The notes under the pieces are model-generated. The model did no database searches, had not been told where the DNA came from, and saw nothing but the letters and a program-made list of their open reading frames with translations. Position numbers and translations under genes: made by a program. A stretch of 5,567 bases of DNA from Planctomycetota bacterium (GTDB lineage Bacteria; Planctomycetota; MHYJ01; JACQXL01), in NCBI GenBank assembly GCA_016208805.1, contig JACQXL010000098.1, positions 1 through 5,567 of the forward strand, written 5' to 3'. Each line of letters starts with the position of its first letter. The first letter of the stretch is position 1. Positions 1 to 4,706 of the stretch are shown here, one piece after another.

Positions 1-2
1 GG

Positions 3-275
3 GTGATTGTAAAACCCGGTGAAAAATTAAGCCTCCAATTGCACCGGCATCGGAGCGAACACTGGGTTGTGGTCAATGGAACTGCCCGGGTAACCGTTGG
101 CAATAAGGTGAACTTAGTCCGCGAGAACGAAAGCACCTATATTCACAAATTAACACGCCACCGGCTGGAAAACCCCGGCAAGACCCCGCTTGAGCTTATT
201 GAAGTCCAGAATGGTAAACATTGCGTTGAGAGCGACATTGTCCGGTTTGACGATATCTACGGGCGGATAAAGTAA
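3..275 (+). CDS. Cupin-type mannose-6-phosphate isomerase domain, C-terminal fragment (5' end outside window)
   Basis: The visible 90 residues match the C-terminal cupin of type II phosphomannose isomerases, found alone or fused behind mannose-1-phosphate guanylyltransferase (ManC/AlgA type). These cytoplasmic enzymes interconvert fructose-6-P and mannose-6-P and supply GDP-mannose for surface polysaccharides. Seen directly: KPGEKLSLQ, the metal-site stretch HRHRSEHW (H14, H16 and E19/H20 of the fragment), GTARVTVG, ESTYI, the last metal histidine in RHRLENPG (H53), LELIEVQNG and a closing DIVRFDDIYGR. The family reads roughly IPxGxxHRLENPG, whereas this copy has IHKLTRHRLENPG, a small departure. 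The GTG at position 3 lies inside the conserved domain (the family continues upstream), so it is not a start; the gene is cut by the window edge. Whether the guanylyltransferase domain is present cannot be seen. No good terminator follows the TAA. Confidence 0.87.
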   Translation: MIVKPGEKLSLQLHRHRSEHWVVVNGTARVTVGNKVNLVRENESTYIHKLTRHRLENPGKTPLELIEVQNGKHCVESDIVRFDDIYGRIK

Positions 276-367
276 ATGACCACAGCGGTGACGGACCACC
301 AATTTTCAAACCGTTGATTCAAGCGTTCTAATGCATAGTTTCCCGAATTTAACTGCACTTCCTGCAT

Positions 368-410
368 CTGGATAAATAAATAGATCGCGCTGGTTTATCT
401 GGTTTTATCC
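368..410. promoter_or_regulatory. Cluster of GATAAA/TTTATC half-sites, candidate AbiEi operator
   Basis: Three related half-sites occur in 43 bp: CTGGATAAA at 368-376, GGTTTATC at 392-399 and GGTTTTATCC at 401-410. GGATAAA (370-376) and TTTATCC (404-410) form a perfect 7-bp inverted repeat, and the last two sites form a direct repeat about 10 bp apart. The cluster lies about 47 bp upstream of the abiEi -35 box. AbiEi proteins are known to repress their own promoter through inverted repeats, so an operator is plausible. This is inference from position and symmetry; the region is AT-rich and chance repeats are possible. Confidence 0.35.
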
Positions 411-456
411 CCCCTCGGCGGCGAACAGACATTTAATCAGCGGGCTATTTTTTTTC

Positions 457-484
457 TTGACACTACCTTTTAAATAATTAGAAT
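457..484 (+). promoter_or_regulatory. Sigma-70-type promoter of the abiE module
   Basis: TTGACA (457-462, perfect -35) is followed after 16 bp by TAGAAT (479-484, 5 of 6 to TATAAT). The spacer is AT-rich, and a T run lies just upstream of the -35 box. Transcription would start near 491. This falls after the in-frame ATG at 483, which therefore cannot be used from this promoter, and supports the abiEi start at 525 with a leader of about 35 nt. Confidence 0.75.
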
Positions 485-524
485 GCCTATTTCGGAAAGT
501 AGACATAAAGGGGTGCTTACTGAA

Positions 525-1151
525 ATGAACTTTACAGAATTATACCGCACGTTAAAAAGAACCAATTATCAAATTTTTTCCACAGCTGATATCCAGACGC
601 TTTATCCAAATGAAACCACATTGAACCTGAAGAAATTACTTTATCGCTGGCGGAAGCAGCGCTGGATTCTACCCCTGAAAAAAGGACTCTACGAATTGAG
701 TTATCCGCAGGACCTGAATATCCCGGACTTATTCGCGGCCAACAAGATATACACGCCTTCCTACGTCTCACTGGAAACGGCCCTTTCTTATTACAGCATT
801 ATCCCGGAAGTCTCAATGGCCGTTACTTCCATCACCACCAAGCCAACCCGGCGGTTTAAGAACCACCACGGACTCTTTACCTATCGGACCGTAAACCCGG
901 CCGCATTTGCCGGATATACAATCGTTAAATACCGCGATTATGAAATCCTGATGGCCGAACCGGAAAAGGCCCTGGTGGATTATTTATATTTCAAAACATA
1001 TTCATCCCGCAGGGACCGGACCGGTAAAATCAGTTTTGCCGATGAGCGGTTAGACCGCCAGGCAATCCGACAGATGAATACCAAGAAACTGAATGCATAT
1101 GCCCGGTTATATGGCAGGGAATTTGACGTATTAACGGGACACAGACCCTAA
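525..1151 (+). CDS. abiEi: AbiEi-family type IV antitoxin / autorepressor
   Basis: This is the antitoxin partner of an AbiE module, a family known to counteract the AbiEii nucleotidyltransferase without binding it and to repress its own operon through an N-terminal winged helix. In the 208-residue form, residues 15-58 form a winged-helix-like unit (IFSTADIQ...RKQRWILPLKKGLYEL), residues 76-95 carry the hallmark YTPSYVSLETALSYYSIIPE, then follow TSITTKPTRRF, GLFTYR and FAGY, and residues 144-155 read AEPEKALVDYLY, a conserved AbiEi feature. The start at 525 is preferred because AAGGGG (508-513) lies 11 nt upstream and the promoter overlaps the alternative ATG at 483, which has no Shine-Dalgarno and would add 14 residues. 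The stop codon TAA coincides with the edge of a MITE-like element, so the usual tight coupling to abiEii is lost. The length is typical of short AbiEi proteins. Confidence 0.86.
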   Translation: MNFTELYRTLKRTNYQIFSTADIQTLYPNETTLNLKKLLYRWRKQRWILPLKKGLYELSYPQDLNIPDLFAANKIYTPSYVSLETALSYYSIIPEVSMAVTSITTKPTRRFKNHHGLFTYRTVNPAAFAGYTIVKYRDYEILMAEPEKALVDYLYFKTYSSRRDRTGKISFADERLDRQAIRQMNTKKLNAYARLYGREFDVLTGHRP

Positions 1152-1318
1152 GTACAGCAAATCATAAAAGGGTGTCCAAAAAACCTGTTATCGTCATTCC
1201 CGTGAAAACGGGAATCCAGAGTTCTGGATACCTGCTTTCGCAGGTATGACACTTTTGAAGGTGGTCTATCAATAGATAGAATCCTTGCTTTCGGACACTT
1301 TATTGTGATTTGCTGTAC
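1152..1318. mobile_element. MITE-like element with 26-bp imperfect terminal inverted repeats
   Basis: The ends 1152-1177 and 1293-1318 are inverted copies (outer 13 bases identical, GTACAGCAAATCA; inner 6 bases GTGTCC identical; 22 of 26 overall). TAA lies directly outside both ends (1149-1151 and 1319-1321), consistent with a 3-bp target duplication. The outer A/T pair at 1151/1319 also matches, so the exact boundary is uncertain by a base. The 167-bp element is non-coding and holds a block of palindromes (1193-1250 and TCTATC/GATAGA at 1265-1280). It looks like a non-autonomous element mobilised in trans. The parent transposase family cannot be named from this window. Confidence 0.72.
1193..1250. 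repeat. Compound palindrome of the ATTCCC-N8-GGGAAT (dRS3-like) type
   Basis: Three hairpins are joined end to end: ATTCCCGT/ACGGGAAT (1196-1203 and 1208-1215, 8-bp stem, GAAA loop), TCCAGA/TCTGGA (1215-1220 and 1223-1228), and TACCTGC/GCAGGTA (1229-1235 and 1240-1246, TTTC loop). GTCAT (1193-1197) and ATGAC (1246-1250) can close the whole. The first hairpin fits the ATTCCC-N8-GGGAAT form known from Neisseria dRS3 repeats; similar repeats occur in many other bacteria. Here it is the core of the MITE-like element. Confidence 0.7.
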
Positions 1319-1327
1319 TAAGCCTTC

Positions 1328-1375
1328 CCTTAAGGCAGTTTGGCTCCGCATCTGGCGGACCTTAAGGACAAACTG
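1328..1375. repeat. Nested inverted repeat between abiEi and abiEii
   Basis: The palindrome CCTTAAGG occurs twice (1328-1335 and 1360-1367). CAGTTTG (1336-1342) is the reverse complement of CAAACTG (1369-1375), and inside it TCCGC (1345-1349) pairs with GCGGA (1355-1359) around ATCTG. A further small hairpin, ACGGA/TCCGT, sits at 1402-1415. The block could be a second, decayed repeat element or a processing or attenuation hairpin in the abiE transcript. There is no T run after it, so it is not a good intrinsic terminator. The rest of the 1319-1487 gap shows only CAGATT-type repeat remnants and the abiEii leader. Confidence 0.5.
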
Positions 1376-1463
1376 TAGGACAGACTGCGAACGCAGATTA
1401 TACGGATTTGTCCGTCATGGGGCTATAAGGTTTCGTAACTTTGTGTCTTTGTGGTGAATAATA

Positions 1464-1480
1464 TTAACGTTAACATGGAG
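1464..1480 (+). promoter_or_regulatory. TTAACGTTAA palindrome and ribosome binding site of abiEii
   Basis: A perfect 10-bp palindrome TTAACGTTAA (1464-1473) sits directly ahead of the Shine-Dalgarno TGGAG (1476-1480), 7 nt from the abiEii ATG. The palindrome could be a protein site or a short hairpin. A weak -10-like TAATAT (1459-1464) lies just upstream without a convincing -35, so whether abiEii has its own promoter is open. Confidence 0.4.
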
Positions 1481-1487
1481 TATCTTT

Positions 1488-2312
1488 ATGCTTTCGTATG
1501 ATTCTTTGGTTGAACAGTCAAAACTGCGCGGTATGCCGTCCACCAAGTTCCGTGGTATCCTGCGCGAATACCTGCAGGTGCTGATTCTTAAGGAAATCTA
1601 TCGCACCGGGCCCGGGCAAAAACTCTTTTTCACCGGCGGCACTTACCTCAGGCTCGTCCATGGGCTGAAACGGTTTTCCGAAGACCTTGATTTTAATACG
1701 GCCAAGATAACCCGTAAGGAGTTTGAAACGCTGGCCTTGAAAATCGCCGCGGAACTCAAACGGGTCGGACTCAACGCCCGCCCGGCATTCGACCATTGGG
1801 ATAATATCTACGCGGCTAAACTGGTTTTTCCGGATGTTGAAAAGTCATATAATATCATTTCCAGATATTCCGGCAAGACCGGCATAATGATAAAACTGGA
1901 AACCAATAAACCGCATTGGCAGATAAAAAGCGAAACAGAGATGGTGGCCGGGTTCGGCGAGTTTTATCCCTGCCGGTGCACCCAGCGCGGGGCGCTCTTT
2001 GCCGATAAGATAGACGCCCTTGCCAAAAAACAACGCGTCCGGCATCTTTATGATATCATTTTTATGCTGGCAAATAACTACCCGGTCAGCCAAGCCGTCC
2101 TTGGTTCTTTAGGCATAAAAAAAGACCCGCTGGATGCGATTGCAGACAGGGTGGCAAAATTTACCGGACCCGAGCTGGCAAAACAGGCCGAGACGCTCAG
2201 GCCGTTCCTGTTTGACGAGCGCGAGGCGGATTTGTTGGCAAATGCGCATGTGATTATTCCCGGCCTGATAGGGAAATACCGAAAAAGCACAGCTAATCAA
2301 AAAATGGTTTAG
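1488..2312 (+). CDS. abiEii: AbiEii-family nucleotidyltransferase toxin
   Basis: This is the toxin of the type IV AbiE system. The family has a DNA polymerase beta-like nucleotidyltransferase fold, stops growth when freed from its antitoxin, and in phage-exclusion modules causes abortive infection; related MenT enzymes modify tRNA 3' ends. In the 274-residue product the nucleotide-binding motif is FTGGTYLRLVHG (48-59), the metal-binding motif is RFSEDLDF (62-69, with D66 and D68), and GIMIKLETNKP (132-142) supplies the next acidic position at E137. FADKIDALAKKQRVRHLYDIIFML (171-194) is the C-terminal motif with K174, R185 and D189. Relatives usually have RDLYD at the end of this motif, whereas this copy has RHLYD, a change outside the acidic centre. 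All catalytic positions look intact. TGGAG 7 nt upstream supports the start. It lies 336 bp from its antitoxin gene because of the intervening repeat element, which is unusual for this operon type. Confidence 0.88.
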   Translation: MLSYDSLVEQSKLRGMPSTKFRGILREYLQVLILKEIYRTGPGQKLFFTGGTYLRLVHGLKRFSEDLDFNTAKITRKEFETLALKIAAELKRVGLNARPAFDHWDNIYAAKLVFPDVEKSYNIISRYSGKTGIMIKLETNKPHWQIKSETEMVAGFGEFYPCRCTQRGALFADKIDALAKKQRVRHLYDIIFMLANNYPVSQAVLGSLGIKKDPLDAIADRVAKFTGPELAKQAETLRPFLFDEREADLLANAHVIIPGLIGKYRKSTANQKMV

Positions 2313-2381
2313 AGAATGGCTTGAGAACAGGCCGCCTATATTTTAAAACTGTTGATCTGTCCGTTTTTTAGGGTCGTTATT

Positions 2382-2395
2382 TTACATTAGTGTAA
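2382..2395. promoter_or_regulatory. TTACATTAGTGTAA operator-like palindrome
   Basis: TTACA (2382-2386) and TGTAA (2391-2395) form an inverted repeat around TTAG. It contains ACATTAG, which recurs in two units of the 22-bp array, but lies out of phase with that array. It may be a binding site for the same protein or an independent operator; no partner can be named. Confidence 0.3.
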
Positions 2396-2410
2396 CTTCA
2401 TACGGACAAA

Positions 2411-2455
2411 AGGGGGGTACCCCCGGTATACCCCCCTGCATCCCCCGGTTCCCCC
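2411..2455 (-). other. Four C-runs: G-quadruplex potential (minus strand) / i-motif (plus strand)
   Basis: C5 (2420-2424), C6 (2431-2436), C5 (2442-2446) and C5 (2451-2455) are separated by 6, 5 and 4 nt, so the minus strand carries four G-runs with short loops, a strong quadruplex pattern. A G6 run at 2412-2417 competes on the same strand: AGGGGGGTA (2411-2419) is the exact inverse of TACCCCCCT (2429-2437), and GGGGGTACCCCC (2413-2424) is itself palindromic. The block directly precedes the AT-rich 22-bp array. Confidence 0.7.
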
Positions 2456-2492
2456 GCCACTGCCTGATACTATTTACGCCCTATCCTATGAA

Positions 2493-2778
2493 ATAAGCAT
2501 ACATTAGCTCTTAAATAAAGTATCGTTACTTAATAAATAACCTATACTTAACTCTTAAATAACCGTATATTATCTCAACAATAACCTTACCTTATCAGGC
2601 AAATGGAATAATGTTATTTCTAATGTAACCTACGGTTAGTTCATACAGGAGGTATTGTTATCTCTAAAATAACCTGCTGTTATAACAAGCAGTGCCCCGC
2701 GCATAGTGTCACAAATCCCGTCGCATCATGAAAAATAAATACACATTAGCTTATATCCGCAGGGGTATTACCCGCCGG
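2493..2778. repeat. Degenerate array of about 13 contiguous 22-bp units (iteron-like)
   Basis: Units start at 2493, 2515, 2537, 2559, 2581, 2603, 2625, 2647, 2669, 2691, 2713, 2735 and 2757. TTA occupies unit positions 12-14 in 11 of 13; the two exceptions (2691, 2713) have CAT. ATAACC opens units 2537, 2559, 2581 and 2669, GTAACC opens 2625, and ATAA opens 2493, 2515 and 2735. The approximate consensus is ATAACC-N5-TTA-N-CTC-N-TAA. Units 2493 and 2735 share ACATTAGCT at the same offset. The phase is held without indels over 286 bp although the bases diverge widely. Spacing of about two helical turns fits repeated protein binding on one DNA face. Known parallels in form are plasmid or phage origin iterons and transposon-end arrays; no Rep or transposase gene is in the window, so function is unassigned. 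Confidence 0.72.
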
Positions 2779-2849
2779 TAATAGGAATATTGTTAAAAAA
2801 TCTTCATTTTTGCTGTCCCCTTTTGCGCTTCTGTCCGTTTAATATTATA

Positions 2850-2918
2850 GAGGCGAATAAAGCCCGGCGATGAGACCCATCAGGGCGGCCGGGTCCCGGA
2901 CGATTACCGGGACGCCTC
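2850..2918 (+). ncRNA. Candidate structured leader RNA (three-way junction) before the sigma gene
   Basis: GAGGCG (2850-2855) pairs with CGCCTC (2913-2918) as a closing stem. Inside, GCCCGGC (2862-2868) pairs with GCCGGGT (2888-2894, one G-U), enclosing GATG/CATC (2869-2872 and 2878-2881). TCCCGG (2894-2899) pairs with CCGGGA (2907-2912) around a 7-nt loop; base 2894 can join only one of the two stems. The block is GC-rich within AT-rich DNA and ends 59 nt before the sigma-factor ATG. TATAGA (2846-2851) with TTGCGC (2823-2828, 17-bp spacing) is a weak promoter candidate just upstream. I do not recognise a known riboswitch class; a DNA palindrome is the alternative. Confidence 0.4.
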
Positions 2919-2977
2919 ATTTTCCGCAATTATTATTGATTTCCCGATTTCCTTATGTATTTTGATGAGGTGAATCT

Positions 2978-3640
2978 ATGCCAAAACAAGATATGAATGA
3001 ATCCTGTTTACAGGAACTGATAGTTAAATTCCAATCCGGCGACCGGAACGCCTTTGTGGATTTATGGGAACGGGTCATCCCTTATGTCTTCCGCCTGATG
3101 AAACCGGGGATTGACCAGGACGAGGCAAATAACCTGACCGGCGAGGTGTGTATCAAATTATATGACGGCGGACTAACCAAATACCAGCCGCGCCAAAATG
3201 CCTCGTTCCTGACCTGGCTTCATAAATTCGCAATGTCCGTCAAAATAGACGAACTGCGCCGCCCAAAACCTCTGACTTTTACGGATGCGGGGATTGACCC
3301 GGTCGCGGACGAGTTAGCGGATACGCGGGAACCAAGGCATGAGCCGTTCGCGGCACGGGATAAGTCACCGCTCCAAATCCTGATTGACAAGGAAGAAGAC
3401 GAATTACGGCAGAATGCCCTGAAACTACTGCCCGAACTGACGGCCAAACTTACACCGCGGGAACAATATGTGATTTATGCGAGTTTCTATGACAACAAAA
3501 CGGACGAAGAGATTGCCATTATCTTATCAGGAAACGCCGAATATACGGACCGTTATAAAAAGATTAGACAGCGGGCGTTGAAAAAACTGGGCCGGATGTT
3601 TGCCGAACACGGTATTAGAACCGTGCCGGTTAAAAGATAA
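2978..3640 (+). CDS. ECF-like RNA polymerase sigma factor (sigma-70 family, regions 2 and 4)
   Basis: This is a small two-domain sigma factor that would direct RNA polymerase to a dedicated promoter set. In the 220-residue product, residues 11-95 form region 2: LIVKFQSGDRNAFVDLW is the usual N-terminal helix, followed by DQDEANNLTGEVCIKLYDG (core binding) and FLTWLHKFAMSVKIDELRRP (-10 recognition and melting, with the typical TWLxxxAxxxxIDELRR pattern). Residues 96-136 are a charged, proline-containing linker. Residues 140-200 form region 4: LPELTAKLTPREQYVIYASFY, then DEEIAIIL as the first helix of the -35-binding helix-turn-helix, then RYKKIRQRALKKLGRMF. The helix-turn-helix is lengthened (LSGNAEYTDRYKK), so the recognition helix departs from common ECF forms. 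No anti-sigma cysteine or membrane protein follows; a LexA-like gene does. GAGGTGA (2967-2973) gives a good ribosome binding site. Confidence 0.85.
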   Translation: MPKQDMNESCLQELIVKFQSGDRNAFVDLWERVIPYVFRLMKPGIDQDEANNLTGEVCIKLYDGGLTKYQPRQNASFLTWLHKFAMSVKIDELRRPKPLTFTDAGIDPVADELADTREPRHEPFAARDKSPLQILIDKEEDELRQNALKLLPELTAKLTPREQYVIYASFYDNKTDEEIAIILSGNAEYTDRYKKIRQRALKKLGRMFAEHGIRTVPVKR

Positions 3641-3652
3641 GCCACGGATTAC

Positions 3653-3723
3653 ATACTTCGGCAGTGGAGGAACGACTTACTGCCGAGTATAGTTGGCAGC
3701 CCGTACGGGCGCTCAAACTGCCA
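3653..3723 (+). promoter_or_regulatory. Two tandem hairpins with interchangeable arms between the sigma and LexA-like genes
   Basis: Hairpin 1 pairs 3653-3665 with 3679-3690 (ATACT/AGTAT and CGGCAGT/ACTGCCG, one bulged T), with GGAGG in its loop. Hairpin 2 pairs AGT-TGGCAG (3691-3699) with CTGCCA-G-ACT (3718-3726 region) around the palindrome GCCCGTACGGGC (3699-3710). Because GGCAG and CTGCC each occur twice, the middle arms can also pair with each other, giving two exclusive folds. There is no T run, so translational or processing control is more likely than termination. The 108-bp spacing suggests one transcript with the sigma gene. Confidence 0.45.
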
Positions 3724-3763
3724 GACTACAGATTATCAGTGGCTACTAATGGAGGATGTGGAT

Positions 3764-4447
3764 ATGGGAAAGAAAACTGACCAAATCATAAATGAGTTTG
3801 AGGCAGAACTCAAGGCCGGCAAAAAGCCCCGTATCCGGGATTTCCAGAAACGATACGGCAACAGGATTGACCCGGCGACCATGGGGACGCTCTTTATGAT
3901 TCAGGCGCTTTATGACAACAAAGATTCTATGAAACTGCCTGAAGGGTTTGCCGAAAAACAGCGCCAACTGGCTCAATCTTTAGTAAAAGGCAAACACCAT
4001 AATCCAACCTGCCGGACGATGAGGATAATGGACGTCCCGCCGCCCCTGACCAAAGAAAAGGGCGGCGTGCCGGTGGTAACACTGGCCGCGGCCGGCAAAT
4101 CCGAAATATACGAAGCCGGTGTGACCATGACCGAGGACGGATGGGAAAAGATTACCCGGCCTTATGACCTGCCGCATAAGGAGGTCTTTGCGGTTGAGGT
4201 CAAAGGCGACAGTCTGGAACCGCTTATCCCGGCCGGCTCGCGGGCCGTGGTTGATACCCGGAAAGAAGCGCATTCAAATTCGCTGGCCGTGGTGATTATG
4301 AATGATTACCGCGCCTGCATCAAAAAAATAAAATTCCGGGGCGACCGGGTGATGCTTATCTCGTCCAACCCGGAATACCCGCCCCGGGAAGTTGATAAGA
4401 AAGATATCTGGAAGATATACCCGGTGGTGTGGATACGGTTTAAGTAG
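3764..4447 (+). CDS. LexA/S24-type self-cleaving regulator with atypical N-terminus
   Basis: The C-terminal half (about residues 100-227) is an S24 autopeptidase domain as in LexA, UmuD and phage repressors, which cleave themselves when RecA filaments form. In the 227-residue form, GVPVVTLAAAGKSEI holds the Ala110-Gly111 scissile bond, VKGDSLEP carries Ser150, and CIKKIKFRGDRVMLISSNPEYPP carries Lys187. The Ser-Lys spacing of 37 equals that of E. coli LexA (S119, K156). The N-terminal ~95 residues have no classical LexA or Cro helix-turn-helix; DQIINEFEAELKAGKKPRIRDFQKRYG resembles the stretch before planctomycete kinases and regulators, though a divergent helix-turn-helix at about 20-45 cannot be excluded. 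The start at 3764 is chosen because GGAGG (3751-3755) lies 8 nt upstream; the ATG at 3749 would add five residues and lacks a Shine-Dalgarno. It follows the sigma gene by about 120 bp and ends at two terminators, suggesting co-transcription and partnership. Confidence 0.83.
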   Translation: MGKKTDQIINEFEAELKAGKKPRIRDFQKRYGNRIDPATMGTLFMIQALYDNKDSMKLPEGFAEKQRQLAQSLVKGKHHNPTCRTMRIMDVPPPLTKEKGGVPVVTLAAAGKSEIYEAGVTMTEDGWEKITRPYDLPHKEVFAVEVKGDSLEPLIPAGSRAVVDTRKEAHSNSLAVVIMNDYRACIKKIKFRGDRVMLISSNPEYPPREVDKKDIWKIYPVVWIRFK

Positions 4448-4448
4448 G

Positions 4449-4561
4449 ACGCAGATTTTCGCGGATACACGCTGATTGAATGGTAAACCCCGTATTTTGG
4501 TAGGTGCCAGAATGCGGGGTTTTTTGTTTACCAGCCACAGATTACACAGATAGACACTGAT
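4449..4561. repeat. Degenerate CAGATT/CTGATT intergenic repeats (two blocks)
   Basis: Block 1 (4449-4477) reads as three near-copies of CGCAGATT-type words at about 10-nt steps (CGCAGATT, CGCGGATA, CGCTGATT). Block 2 (4535-4561) does the same with CACAGATT, CACAGATA, CACTGATA. The first terminator lies between them. Similar words recur in other gaps of this window. Such non-coding repeats are common in some bacterial genomes; no function is known to me. Confidence 0.5.
4486..4525 (+). terminator. Intrinsic terminator of the sigma / LexA-like unit
   Basis: A 15-bp stem pairs 4486-4500 (AACCCCGTATTTTGG) with 4507-4521 (CCAGAATGCGGGGTT) around the 6-nt loop TAGGTG, followed by T6 (4520-4525). 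The two non-Watson-Crick positions are G-U pairs in the + transcript but would be A-C mismatches in a minus transcript, so it acts on + transcription. GGTAAAC (4482-4488) and GTTTACC (4526-4532) can extend the stem. Confidence 0.88.
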
Positions 4562-4584
4562 AATTTTAAGGACCATCCATTTCC

Positions 4585-4614
4585 AAACCCCATACGATGA
4601 GTGTGGGGTTTTTT
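4585..4614 (+). terminator. Second intrinsic terminator
   Basis: AAACCCCATAC (4585-4595) pairs with GTGTGGGGTTT (4601-4611) around GATGA, with one G-U pair, followed by a T6 tract (4609-4614). The ACCCC...GGGGT-T6 base matches the first terminator 60 bp away, so the pair may be a duplication or a double insulator. The rest of the 4448-4760 gap holds repeats and hairpins, no gene. Confidence 0.82.
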
Positions 4615-4662
4615 ATTGCCAATTTAACCACGAAGACACAACAGATTAAATGCATTCATGTC

Positions 4663-4689
4663 ATCCCGCACATAAATTATGTGCGGGAT
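4663..4689. repeat. Perfect 13-bp inverted repeat with single-base centre
   Basis: ATCCCGCACATAA (4663-4675) and TTATGTGCGGGAT (4677-4689) are perfect inverse copies around one A. No T run follows. As RNA the centre would open to form a loop; as DNA it could extrude a cruciform or bind a dimer. It is the first of three palindromes around the small ORF at 4761. Confidence 0.75.
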
Positions 4690-4706
4690 AAGACCCAGTA
4701 ACGTCC

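Larger units (their letters stand above)
2313..2977. other. 665-bp gene-free, highly patterned region
   Basis: No ORF with a credible start and ribosome binding site was found here on the + strand, and no protein-like ORF on the minus strand. In order it contains a short palindrome (2382-2395), C-rich runs (2411-2455), an AT-rich 22-bp array (2493-2778), and a GC-rich foldable block (2850-2918). CTGTCCGTTT occurs twice, at 2357-2366 and 2831-2840, bracketing the array. ACGGACA (2402-2408) is the reverse complement of TGTCCGT (2358-2364). ACATTAG occurs at 2384-2390, 2501-2507 and 2743-2749. No clear terminator follows abiEii. Confidence 0.7.

Noticed and set aside
483..524. Upstream 14-codon extension of the AbiEi ORF
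   Set aside because: It overlaps the -10 box of the best promoter and has no Shine-Dalgarno; the 525 start fits better.
1148..1351. Minus-strand ORF of 67 codons over the repeat between the abiE genes
   Set aside because: It translates the palindromic repeat (RKQVSRTLDSRFHGNDD-like), a familiar spurious product of such repeats, and has no credible gene context.
1845..2300. Overlapping minus-strand ORFs inside abiEii
   Set aside because: They are antisense shadows of a well-supported gene with no family motifs of their own.
2493..2778. CRISPR array
   Set aside because: The 22-bp units are contiguous and degenerate, with no conserved repeat separated by unique spacers.
2728..2781. 17-codon + strand ORF (MKNKYTLAYIRRGITRR) in the AT-rich array
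   Set aside because: No ribosome binding site, and it lies within units of the 22-bp array, which explain the sequence.
2850..2918. Known riboswitch (TPP, c-di-GMP, ZTP) or small ribozyme
   Set aside because: The conserved cores of those classes, as I know them, are not present; only the fold is supported.
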